Below are positions 41,738 to 50,045 of a stretch of DNA of 64,000 nt, in pieces. This DNA is from Sphingobacterium sp. B16(2022) (lineage in GTDB: Bacteria > Bacteroidota > Bacteroidia > Sphingobacteriales > Sphingobacteriaceae). Where the stretch lies: assembly GCF_012030425.1 (NCBI RefSeq), contig NZ_JAAUVN010000004.1, positions 124,001 to 188,000 of the forward strand. The letters run 5' to 3'. Position 1 is the stretch's first letter. Each line of letters starts with the position of its first letter. The notes beneath the pieces were generated by a model. It was given only the letters and a program-made list of their open reading frames with translations. It was not told the DNA's origin and did no database searches. The position numbers and the translations under genes were made by a program.

Positions 41738-42033
41738 TTAGACCTTTAGAATATTGTGACAATCTATCACACATTCGTAGTTCAATTGACTGTATCGACT
41801 ATAGAATCATTGAACTTATTGCACAACGGGCGCAATATGTACAACAAGCCGCTCAATATAAATCTTCATTAGAAGAAGTTAAAGCGGAACAAAGAGTAAT
41901 TAACATGTTCGAGCAAAGAAATGATTGGGCAACTAATTTTAAAATTGAAGGAAAACTCGTAGAAAGTGTATTCCAATCAATCATCAATCACTTCATTAAT
42001 AAAGAAACAGAAATTTTCCATGAGCAATCATAA
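41734..42033 (+). CDS. AroQ-class chorismate mutase / PchB-like protein
   Basis: A 99-residue all-helical protein with the AroQ fold. Arg15 (LSHIRSSIDCIDYRII), Arg32 (IAQRAQYV) and Lys43 (QYKSS) match the basic active-site residues. The second half (QRVINMFEQRNDWATNFKIE, then SVFQSIINHFINKE) resembles Pseudomonas PchB (isochorismate-pyruvate lyase) more than E. coli PheA; Glu replaces the Gln of PchB and E. coli mutase, as in yeast mutase. It overlaps trpE by 4 nt and trpG by 14 nt, so it is translationally coupled. It would compete with TrpE for chorismate, or act on isochorismate; which is not decidable from sequence. Confidence 0.8.
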   Translation: MIRPLEYCDNLSHIRSSIDCIDYRIIELIAQRAQYVQQAAQYKSSLEEVKAEQRVINMFEQRNDWATNFKIEGKLVESVFQSIINHFINKETEIFHEQS

Positions 42034-42595
42034 AATATTAGTAATCGACAATTACGATTCGTTCACCTACAATTTGGTTCATCTATTACAAGAATGTGAT
42101 CAAGAATATACAGTATGGAGAAATGATAAATTCAAATTAGAAGAGGTAGCTGCTTTTGATAAAATTTTATTGTCGCCAGGTCCAGGTATTCCCGAAGAAG
42201 CCGGTCTGTTATTAGATGTCATCCGCACATATGCGGATACAAAAAGTATATTAGGCATTTGCCTTGGCCAACAAGCCATTGCCGAAGTTTTTGGAGCTAA
42301 ACTTTATAATATGCCGAGACCGCTACATGGAGTGGCAACAGATCTAATTATTATAGATCATTCAGAAAAACTATTTGAAGATTACGCTAGTCACAGTAAA
42401 ATTGCACGTTATCATTCCTGGGCTGTCGAAACTTCATCTCTTCCTGAAACCTTAAAAGTAACCGCAACAGATGAAGATGGTGTTATCATGGCACTGTCCC
42501 ATAGGACCCTTGACGTAAAAGGATTACAATTTCATCCAGAATCTGTTTTGACAGAGAATGGGAAAAAACTAATTGAAAACTGGTTAAAAAAATAG
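42020..42595 (+). CDS. trpG: Anthranilate synthase component II, glutamine amidotransferase
   Basis: A 191-residue class I glutamine amidotransferase giving ammonia to TrpE. It starts at the ATG at 42020 (MSNHKILVIDNYDSFTYNLV); the triad is Cys in GICLGQQAIAEVFGA and His/Glu in LQFHPESVLTENG. The LSPGPGIPEEAG loop is typical of TrpG/PabA. An ATG at 41966 would add 18 residues read out of the end of the preceding gene and is unlikely. trpC follows 2 bp after the stop. Confidence 0.95.
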   Translation: MSNHKILVIDNYDSFTYNLVHLLQECDQEYTVWRNDKFKLEEVAAFDKILLSPGPGIPEEAGLLLDVIRTYADTKSILGICLGQQAIAEVFGAKLYNMPRPLHGVATDLIIIDHSEKLFEDYASHSKIARYHSWAVETSSLPETLKVTATDEDGVIMALSHRTLDVKGLQFHPESVLTENGKKLIENWLKK

Positions 42596-42597
42596 AA

Positions 42598-43380
42598 ATG
42601 ACAATTTTAGATAAAATAGTTGAACGAAAACGAGTAGAAGTCTCAGAAGCTCAAGCAAAAGTTTCTATCGAAGAACTTAGTGAATATCCGCTCTTTAGTA
42701 GAACTTGTTATTCGCTAAAAGAATCCGTTCTTGATCCACAACGTACGGGAATAATCTCAGAATACAAACGCGCCTCCCCTTCCAAAGGCGTCATCAACAA
42801 CATTAACACGGTATCAGAAGTTGTCAAAGGATATCAAAATGCAGGCGCTTCTGCAATATCAGTATTAACAGATGCTGATTTTTTTCAAGGAAGTTTAAAG
42901 GATCTGGAAGAAGCCCGATCAGTATTAACCATACCTTTACTTCGTAAAGAATTTATAATCGATAAATATCAGATCGCTGAAGCAAAAGCCTATGGTGCTG
43001 ATATTATTTTACTAATAGCGGCATGTTTGACCAATGAAGAGGTAAGCGAACTCTCCAATTACGCTAAAACTTTGGGTCTGAATGTACTTTTGGAGGTTCA
43101 TAACGAAGAAGAATTAAAAGGAAACCTATTTGATACAGTTGATGCCATTGGCGTAAACAACCGCAATCTGAAAGACTTCTCCGTATCATTAGCGCACTCT
43201 TACGACTTAGTCAATAAAATTCCAGATACTTATATTAAAGTTTCAGAAAGTGGAATTTCAGACCCTCAAACAATCCGTGAATTAAAAAGCATTGGTTATA
43301 ATTCATTTCTTATTGGCGAAAATTTTATGAAAACAACTGACCCGGGGAAAGCATTATTGGAATTTGTAAAAGAAATATAA
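42598..43380 (+). CDS. trpC: Indole-3-glycerol-phosphate synthase
   Basis: This 260-residue TIM-barrel enzyme closes the indole ring in tryptophan synthesis. Typical stretches are ISEYKRASPSKGVI, VLTDADFFQGSLKDL, LLRKEFIIDKYQI and AIGVNNRNLKDF. The C-terminal half carries SESGIS for phosphate binding. It lacks the fused TrpF domain of enterobacteria. It is the last gene of the operon: trpD, which precedes it in pathway order, and trpF/B/A do not follow; the next gene is an ECF sigma factor. Confidence 0.95.
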   Translation: MTILDKIVERKRVEVSEAQAKVSIEELSEYPLFSRTCYSLKESVLDPQRTGIISEYKRASPSKGVINNINTVSEVVKGYQNAGASAISVLTDADFFQGSLKDLEEARSVLTIPLLRKEFIIDKYQIAEAKAYGADIILLIAACLTNEEVSELSNYAKTLGLNVLLEVHNEEELKGNLFDTVDAIGVNNRNLKDFSVSLAHSYDLVNKIPDTYIKVSESGISDPQTIRELKSIGYNSFLIGENFMKTTDPGKALLEFVKEI

Positions 43381-43409
43381 AAACTATTTAAATCCAATCT
43401 AAATAAGAG

Positions 43410-43417
43410 TATATTTG
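43410..43417 (+). promoter_or_regulatory. Candidate promoter -7 box of the ECF sigma operon
   Basis: TATATTTG matches TAnnTTTG, 37 nt upstream of the sigma factor start. No good -33 element was found. Confidence 0.5.
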
Positions 43418-43454
43418 CTTCTTAAAATCACAGATTAAGTAGCCGCTTCTTATT

Positions 43455-43970
43455 TTGGACACAAAAATTTTTATCATAAATAAAGATAGCTTTGAGCAAA
43501 TATACCTTCAATATTGGGAAGGTATGTTTGCATTTTGTATCAAAAATATCCAAGATGAAGAAGTTGCAAAAGAAATCGTTCAAGAAGTTTTTAAATCATT
43601 ATGGGAACGGCGTGATGATCTTCGTCTTCTAGAAGTTGAGCGATACTTAATCAGAGCTGTTAAACTTAAAACCTTTGAATATATACGTAATAAAGTTACG
43701 CGCCAACATCATTTAGAAAACATAATTAATACAGCGGAAAACCACTATGTAGAGCATCCCTTAATTGCTCAAGAACTATCGGAGAAGATTTCATCATTAG
43801 TCAATAAATTACCCGCTCAATGTAAAAATGTTTTTCAAATGAGCAGAGATCAAGGTTTAACAAATAAAGAAATAGCCCATAAATTATATATATCAGAGCG
43901 AGCTGTAGAATATCACATTTCCAAAGCTTTAAAAACGCTAAAAACCGAATTAACCGAATATATTAATTAA
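43455..43970 (+). CDS. ECF sigma factor, FecI-like
   Basis: A 171-residue sigma-70 factor with only regions 2 and 4. Region 2 is YWEGMFAFCIKNIQDEEVAK and on to QEVFKSLWERRDDL; region 4 is LTNKEIAHKLYISERAVEYH with the helix-turn-helix. The start is TTG 43455 (MDTKIFIINKDSF). The next gene is a FecR-like anti-sigma, then TonB uptake genes, so it most likely controls iron-siderophore uptake here. Confidence 0.9.
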   Translation: MDTKIFIINKDSFEQIYLQYWEGMFAFCIKNIQDEEVAKEIVQEVFKSLWERRDDLRLLEVERYLIRAVKLKTFEYIRNKVTRQHHLENIINTAENHYVEHPLIAQELSEKISSLVNKLPAQCKNVFQMSRDQGLTNKEIAHKLYISERAVEYHISKALKTLKTELTEYIN

Positions 43971-44014
43971 ATAAAAAAGAAATCCTGTATTTTTGCTATT
44001 AAGGATATAAGCCG

Positions 44015-44653
44015 ATGAAAGTTGATCAAAAGTTGATAGAGAAATATCATTTAAACCAATGCACTCCAGAAGAAAGAATTCTTGTGGAGGAATGGCTTGT
44101 AGATGATAATTTGGACTTTTCTCCACTATCACTTCCTCAATTTGACAAGTCCCATATCCAATCACAGATCTGGGAAAACATTGCCGCTAATATAATTGAA
44201 CCAGCCCCGATTAAAGTTGATAATAATAGAAAAAGACTAATACGTTACATAAGTATCGCTGCTTCAATCGTAATTTTATTCGGCCTCTTTATCTATAAAA
44301 ACAATATAGATAAAGAAATTAGTTATGCCATTTTTGATAATAGCACAAGTGCAAATTCAAAGTATTTTGAAAAAAATAGTTATGAACTAATTTTAGGAAA
44401 GCATGCTACAGCAAAAATTAATGTAGAAACTGGAGAATTTTTTTCAATGGGTACAATGGTTATTATTCCAAAGAAAGATTTCGAATTTAGTTTTATTGGA
44501 ACTAGAGAAAAAAAGGAATTAAAAAATGGAGAAACTTATTTCATTCTAAACTCCAAAAATACAGGCAAGCAAATTATTCTCTCCCAATCGGAACTCACTT
44601 TTTTAGCACCAACAATACAGAATCAGCTTAAATTACAGTTTAACATTATATAA
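44015..44653 (+). CDS. Short FecR-like anti-sigma factor
   Basis: A 212-residue membrane protein: a cytosolic N-terminus (1-75) for sigma binding, one helix at about 76-94 (YISIAASIVILFGLFIY) and a periplasmic part of 115 residues. Bacteroidota FecR proteins usually have about 300 or more residues with a FecR domain and DUF4974. Here the FecR pattern (NGETYFILNS, a short ELTFLAPTIQ tail) is reduced. It is 44 bp after the sigma gene. The receptor in this locus has no STN signalling domain to talk to it. Confidence 0.75.
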   Translation: MKVDQKLIEKYHLNQCTPEERILVEEWLVDDNLDFSPLSLPQFDKSHIQSQIWENIAANIIEPAPIKVDNNRKRLIRYISIAASIVILFGLFIYKNNIDKEISYAIFDNSTSANSKYFEKNSYELILGKHATAKINVETGEFFSMGTMVIIPKKDFEFSFIGTREKKELKNGETYFILNSKNTGKQIILSQSELTFLAPTIQNQLKLQFNII

Positions 44654-44681
44654 CAAGCCTCTATTAATAACTTAAATTCCC

Positions 44682-45884
44682 ATGCAATTAAAACCTATTT
44701 CTAAAACTCTTCTACTTTTATTAATAGTTTTCATTATTGGTTGTTCGAGTAGAGACCAAAGTAACAGTAGTTCCAACAACTACAGCTTGTATATTATGAA
44801 TAAGAATTTGGGAAATACCATTGTAACAACTAATTCTATAGATTCGGGAACAATAAATATTCTGAAAGATGGTATCGACTTACCAACACAATATTTTGAT
44901 CGAAGCATCATCGTACATAATGGCTTTTTCTATCATATAAAAAGTGGAAAATTCATAAAATTCGAAATGCAGGAAAATGCATTAACAGAAATAGCTGCGA
45001 TTCCGATGTCCAATCAACATATAGAAAATATGAATTGGCAAGAAAAAGATACGTTATTACTTTTTACGCTTGACAATAAAACATATAGTAAACTGCATTA
45101 CTATAAAATAGATGTAAAGAAGTTCGAGATCCTACAAAAAGAAGAAATACATTTACCAGTTGCTCCAAGTAAATTTCCGATAGTTTCAATAGGATTCAGC
45201 ACATTACATCAGAATAATCTCATACTGGGATATACATACAATAAAGTAATCAACGAAACAGATTTTACGACTATTGACACCATGTATTTTGCAACATTAG
45301 ACCCACAAACGCTAAAGATAAAAAGCATACAAAAAGATAACCGATCCACCTACCCAGGAGGAGTCAATACAGTACAGTCTTACAGTTTTCATGATGAGAG
45401 AGGAAATTTCTATTTTATGAGTTGCCCAGGAATTGCTTTAGGAAACAATCTCAGTAAACCTACCGCAATATTTAGAATACCAAATAATACAACAACAGTA
45501 GATTCAAGCTATTTCTTTAATCTTACCGCTACAAATCAAAATCATGCCTATGGCATGTGGTACTTAGGGAATAATGAAGCAATCATTCGTAGTGAAAGAA
45601 AAGACCTTTATAACGATTTCAGCGATCATCATTCAACTTATCAATTTGAATATTATGTTGTAGATTTATTAAAACAAACAGCAACAAAGCTAACCCTACC
45701 CTACGATAAAGGAACTCGCAAAGAATCTGTTCTTGTGGAGAATGGTAAGGCATATATTACCATTGACGATAAAGATGATAATCATCAAGTTTGGATATAC
45801 AATATTCAAACTAAAAAGATAAGTACCGGACTAAAATTAGACAAAGAGACAGATTTCATTGTCCGTATAGACAAACTAAATTAG
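44682..45884 (+). CDS. DUF4374-like lipoprotein (first copy)
   Basis: A 400-residue lipoprotein with lipobox IIGC (Cys21). The body is repeating beta-strands with regular aromatic/Gly turns, as in a beta-propeller, e.g. TYPGGVNTVQSYSFHDERGN and YFMSCPGIALG. It parallels the later DUF4374 protein (48707-49963) in length, position and layout but is clearly diverged. Such proteins can bind siderophores at the cell surface (XusB of Bacteroides thetaiotaomicron is, as I recall, a DUF4374 lipoprotein). It lies 28 bp after the anti-sigma gene. Confidence 0.65.
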   Translation: MQLKPISKTLLLLLIVFIIGCSSRDQSNSSSNNYSLYIMNKNLGNTIVTTNSIDSGTINILKDGIDLPTQYFDRSIIVHNGFFYHIKSGKFIKFEMQENALTEIAAIPMSNQHIENMNWQEKDTLLLFTLDNKTYSKLHYYKIDVKKFEILQKEEIHLPVAPSKFPIVSIGFSTLHQNNLILGYTYNKVINETDFTTIDTMYFATLDPQTLKIKSIQKDNRSTYPGGVNTVQSYSFHDERGNFYFMSCPGIALGNNLSKPTAIFRIPNNTTTVDSSYFFNLTATNQNHAYGMWYLGNNEAIIRSERKDLYNDFSDHHSTYQFEYYVVDLLKQTATKLTLPYDKGTRKESVLVENGKAYITIDDKDDNHQVWIYNIQTKKISTGLKLDKETDFIVRIDKLN

Positions 45885-45951
45885 TTTTTATAACTGAAAA
45901 TAATTCGCTCCGAATATCTTACCACTTGTCATTTGAATATTGTTAAATAAA

Positions 45952-45982
45952 TCAATTTAAAATCAACTTGATTTTAAATTGA
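45952..45982. repeat. Perfect 15-bp inverted repeat in the 405-bp gap
   Basis: TCAATTTAAAATCAA (45952-45966) and its exact complement (45968-45982) around one C. No T tract follows, so it may be a terminator-like hairpin after the lipoprotein gene or an operator. Confidence 0.5.
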
Positions 45983-46139
45983 AACCTCTTCGACCAAGAA
46001 ATATTGTCTCCATACAACAGTATTAAACCTTTCTCTTCTTCTTGCTAACTCCATAATTCGCTATCTATCTTTTTATGCAGCTAATCAATGATGATATTTC
46101 AATTTGACATTATCTTCATAAATCTATTCCAAAAATGAA

Positions 46140-46193
46140 TAGCCTAAAAACTAAATAAATTTAGATGTATAAATTTTATTAGCCTAAAAATTA
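46140..46193 (+). repeat. 40-bp-spaced direct repeat upstream of the receptor
   Basis: TAGCCTAAAAA(C/T)TAA occurs at 46140 and 46180, differing only at one base. It lies 97-150 bp before the receptor ATG and could be a regulator or sigma-related site. The rest of 45885-46289 shows no gene. Confidence 0.45.
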
Positions 46194-46289
46194 AGCAAAT
46201 AGCACATTTTACAATCTTTTTCTCACTCTGACCTTCGGTATATTTAGAGTTACGCAACATCTCTATGTATAATTAATCTAAATAAAGGG

Positions 46290-48680
46290 ATGTCGAATTT
46301 AAAAATAATATGGTTAAGTCTATATGTAATCATATCGTTTACTGCTTATGCACAACAGAGAGGAGAAATAAAAGGAAGAATAAGTACCACCTCAAATACA
46401 CCTATTGAGGGTGCAACTATTACAATTCTTGAAACAAATCAAGTGACCCAAGCTGATAAAAGCGGTTTATTTTCAATAAAAAATATCGCTTTTGCCAACT
46501 ATACTATACGAGTATCTGCTGTTGGATTCAAAGCCAAGGATAGAACTTTTCTTATTAACCAGGAAAACACAGAAGTGCTATCTATAAAATTGGCTTCACA
46601 ACAGACAACAATGGATGAAGTCGAGATCGTTGCAAGATCCGAAGCAAAAGAAATACAAAAACAACCATTTAATGTTACAGCAATCGATGCGAAGAAATTG
46701 TACAATACAACAATGGATATTGGTCAGGCATTAAATCGTGTTTCGGGTGTTAGACTGCGAGAGTCGGGTGGTGTAGGATCAAACATGAATTTTAGCTTAA
46801 ATGGTTTTTCGGGCAATCAGGTTAAATTATTCGTTGATGGAATTCCCATGGATAATTTCGGATCGTCCTTTCAGTTAAACAACATACCGATCAATTTTGC
46901 AGAACGAGTTGAAGTCTACAAAGGAGTCGTTCCCGTATGGCTAGGCGGCGATGCATTAGGTGGCGCAGTCAACATTGTAACCAAAAACCAGCCGGGAAAA
47001 TATTTAGATGCTTCATATTCATATGGCTCATTTAACACCCACAAAACTTCAGTTAATGCCGGATACATTGCTAACAACGGTTTTACAATGATGCTTTCTG
47101 CTTTTCAAAATTATTCGGACAACAATTACTTGGTAAATGTAAGATCATACAATTTTGACACTGGAAAATTTTACCCCGCCGAAAGAAGAAAACGTTTCCA
47201 CGATGCATACAGAAATGAAACATTAGTATATAATATGGGCGTTTCTAATAAAAAATACGCTGATCAGCTCCTTTTTGGTATTACCCTCGGCCAGAATAAG
47301 AAAGAAATCCAAACGGGTAATCATATGGAAGATGTATATGGAGGTCGAGAAAGCCAAGGAAACATTGTACAGCCGACTTTTAAATACATCAAGAGAAATT
47401 TATTGACAGCAGGTTTAGATGTAACGATAAACGCTCGATACAATTTCGGTACAGAAAGAAGTTTGGATACCGTCCCAAGAAGATTCACTTGGACAGGAGA
47501 AAGTATACCTAAAAATCCAAAAGATCCAAATGCTCCAGGAGGAGAAAATGACTTAACAGATTACCGCTACAAAAACAACAATGGTAATCTTACGGCCAAT
47601 ATCTCTTATGCAATTAACAAGAATAATAGCATTATGATCAATCATTTGTTGACAACATTTGACAGAAAAGGAAAAGATCATTACTATCCAGATTTAGAAG
47701 TTAATAAGCTCCCACGCAAAACAATAAAAAACATTACAGGAATCGGATATAGAACCTCCATACGTGATCGTTGGGATGCTAATATTTTTCTAAAAAACTA
47801 CAATCAAAATGGAAAATACTTCAATGAACTTGAGAAGGAAACTTATGAGAATGTGGAAATATCACTCAATAAAATTGGATATGGCTTAGCAACTTCCTAT
47901 TTCCTGAATCCAGACATTCAACTAAAAGCTTCCTATGAGAAAGCATACCGACTTCCCGATAATACCGAATTATTTGGTGATGCCATCAATATTAGTGGTA
48001 ATCCTGGTCTAAGACCCGAGAGTAGTGATAATATCAACTTAGGTTTATCATATGCTTTAAAATTACAAAAAAACCAACAAATTATCATAGATGCCAATTA
48101 CATATTCCGCAATGCTAAAGATTTTATACGCCAGTATGTAGGACCATTAAGCAGCAATAATAAAAGAGAACTTAAAAGTGCTAATCTAAGAAGTGTACGA
48201 AACAATAGTGTTGATATCAACTTAAAATATTATTTCAAGAACCTGTTTTCAGTCGGAGGAAATATGACTTACCAAAACCTGATCAACACAACTAAAGTTG
48301 AACCTTCGCAAATTATACAAAGTAGTATCTACAAAGATAGAATGCCAAATATGCCCTATTTATATGGTAATGCTGACGCGGCTTACTATTTTCACAACGT
48401 CGGTAAACAGAATAATACTTTAACGGTAGGATATAATCTTCAATATATACATGAGTTCTTTTTAGATTGGCCAAGTTTAGCGACCCCATCTCAAAGATAT
48501 AGAATCCCAACACAAGTATCACATGATGTAAACATCATCTATTCTTTAGCATCTGGAAAATATAATATCGCTTTAGAATGTAATAATCTAACCGATGCAA
48601 CACGTTTCGACAATTTCGAAATGCAAAAGCCAAGTAGATCTTTCAATATTAAGTTCAGATACTTTATACGTACAAAATAA
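46290..48680 (+). CDS. TonB-dependent outer-membrane receptor, likely siderophore
   Basis: A 796-residue receptor. Signal peptide at 1-21, a CarboxypepD_reg-like beta-sandwich (GEIKGRISTTSNTPIEGATI, about 24-110), a plug domain (QALNRVSGVRLRESGGVGSN to about 240) and a barrel that ends with aromatic FNIKFRYFIRTK. It has no N-terminal STN domain, so signalling to the FecR-like protein is not of the usual kind. It is followed by a DUF4374 lipoprotein and a PepSY protein, the XusA-XusB-XusC order of xenosiderophore uptake. Ligand is unknown. Confidence 0.88.
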   Translation: MSNLKIIWLSLYVIISFTAYAQQRGEIKGRISTTSNTPIEGATITILETNQVTQADKSGLFSIKNIAFANYTIRVSAVGFKAKDRTFLINQENTEVLSIKLASQQTTMDEVEIVARSEAKEIQKQPFNVTAIDAKKLYNTTMDIGQALNRVSGVRLRESGGVGSNMNFSLNGFSGNQVKLFVDGIPMDNFGSSFQLNNIPINFAERVEVYKGVVPVWLGGDALGGAVNIVTKNQPGKYLDASYSYGSFNTHKTSVNAGYIANNGFTMMLSAFQNYSDNNYLVNVRSYNFDTGKFYPAERRKRFHDAYRNETLVYNMGVSNKKYADQLLFGITLGQNKKEIQTGNHMEDVYGGRESQGNIVQPTFKYIKRNLLTAGLDVTINARYNFGTERSLDTVPRRFTWTGESIPKNPKDPNAPGGENDLTDYRYKNNNGNLTANISYAINKNNSIMINHLLTTFDRKGKDHYYPDLEVNKLPRKTIKNITGIGYRTSIRDRWDANIFLKNYNQNGKYFNELEKETYENVEISLNKIGYGLATSYFLNPDIQLKASYEKAYRLPDNTELFGDAINISGNPGLRPESSDNINLGLSYALKLQKNQQIIIDANYIFRNAKDFIRQYVGPLSSNNKRELKSANLRSVRNNSVDINLKYYFKNLFSVGGNMTYQNLINTTKVEPSQIIQSSIYKDRMPNMPYLYGNADAAYYFHNVGKQNNTLTVGYNLQYIHEFFLDWPSLATPSQRYRIPTQVSHDVNIIYSLASGKYNIALECNNLTDATRFDNFEMQKPSRSFNIKFRYFIRTK

Positions 48681-48706
48681 CAATCACAATTCAATAAATA
48701 AATACA

Positions 48707-49963
48707 ATGAAAAAGTTAAACACTTTAAAAATGCTGACCCTAGCATGTGGCGTTTTAGCCATCACTGCATGTTCAAAAGACAATCCTTCTGATGGAGGAA
48801 GTGATACCGGAAATTCCGGAAAAAGAGAAAAATTTGTTTTTATCGTAAATGGACAAGGTAGTGGAGAAGCTGGAACTTCAGGTAATTATATCCTGTCAAC
48901 AGATAATGTAAGCGATGGAACACTCAGTATTGTAGGTAACGGTATGCCAGCGACAGAACAATCCTTTATCAATCAGAACAACTATATCTTTGGACTAACA
49001 TATGGTGGTCAAGGACCGATAACCCCTTACAACATTGACAGTAAAGGTGAGTTCCAGAGACTTAAAGATGAACAAGTAAATGCTGAGACATCAGGTATTT
49101 ATGGACATTTTGGAGACAAAAATATTATATTAGGTACCACAAATAGAAGTATTGTTAATCCAGTGGCAACCCTAAGAAATTACGATGCTCAAAATTTCTC
49201 TATAGCAAATAAAAACACCGTTGATCTATCCAAAGTTTTAGGCGGAAAAAGAATGGCCATCTGGACCGGCGTGTTTCAAGTAGGAAATAAAATATATGTT
49301 CCTTTTCAATCTGGAGACGGATCAAACAACTGGGGCGGTAATTTCACAACCACCGACACTACTTATATCGGTATCTTCTCTTATCCTGAGCTAAAATTCG
49401 AAAAAACAATTAGAGATGGACGTGGTTCACATATTGGAAATTGGTGGGCACAACAAGGTCTTGCTGTAGACAACAAAGGTGATGCATACGTTTGGTTTTC
49501 AGCAAATGAAGCATCTTTAGCTTCTAAAAACAAATCAGGATTTCTTCGAATTAAGAAAGGAACTGATGAATTTGATAAAGACTATTATTTTGATATTGAA
49601 TCATTAGGAAATGGCAAAATTGCAAGAGGAAGTTATCTTAAAGATGATAAATTCTTAATGACAGTTTATAATAAAGGCGAACAAGCTGAAGGTGTAGGAG
49701 GTGGATTAGTAAAATTATACATCGTCGATATTCAGACAAAAAAGATGACTGAAATCAAAGAAATTCCTGCCCATGAACAACAAGGATATAAGGACGTCGT
49801 ATTTGTTGAAAAAGATGGCAGTAAAGCTTACTATGCATGTCAGAGTTTAGAAGACAAACAATATTATACCTATACAATTGACATCAATAATGCAACAGCC
49901 AAAAGAGGTTTAAAATTTGTCGGTGTATCTGGTGTTTCGTCCATGAGTAAAATCAATTACTAA
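48707..49963 (+). CDS. DUF4374 lipoprotein, XusB-like
   Basis: A 418-residue lipoprotein with lipobox ITAC (Cys22), then a Gly/Ser-rich linker and a beta-propeller-like body. Distinctive stretches are SGNYILSTDNVSDGTLSIVG, IFGLTYGGQGPITPYN and GSHIGNWWAQQGLAVDNKGD. The family includes surface siderophore-binding lipoproteins next to TonB receptors. It begins 26 bp after the receptor gene. A strong hairpin (49976-50015) separates it from the PepSY gene, perhaps raising its expression above that of the downstream genes. Confidence 0.82.
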   Translation: MKKLNTLKMLTLACGVLAITACSKDNPSDGGSDTGNSGKREKFVFIVNGQGSGEAGTSGNYILSTDNVSDGTLSIVGNGMPATEQSFINQNNYIFGLTYGGQGPITPYNIDSKGEFQRLKDEQVNAETSGIYGHFGDKNIILGTTNRSIVNPVATLRNYDAQNFSIANKNTVDLSKVLGGKRMAIWTGVFQVGNKIYVPFQSGDGSNNWGGNFTTTDTTYIGIFSYPELKFEKTIRDGRGSHIGNWWAQQGLAVDNKGDAYVWFSANEASLASKNKSGFLRIKKGTDEFDKDYYFDIESLGNGKIARGSYLKDDKFLMTVYNKGEQAEGVGGGLVKLYIVDIQTKKMTEIKEIPAHEQQGYKDVVFVEKDGSKAYYACQSLEDKQYYTYTIDINNATAKRGLKFVGVSGVSSMSKINY

Positions 49964-49975
49964 AAATAAAAATCC

Positions 49976-50015
49976 ATTTATTCTGTCAAAGAAATACTTT
50001 GACAGAATAAATTTT
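49976..50015 (+). terminator. Terminator or attenuator before the PepSY gene
   Basis: ATTTATTCTGTCAAAG (49976-49991) pairs perfectly with 49997-50012 around a 5-nt loop, followed by TTTAT. It is inside the putative operon, so it is likely partial. Confidence 0.7.
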
Positions 50016-50045
50016 ATCACTTTATAAATAGCGCTTTAAATTATT

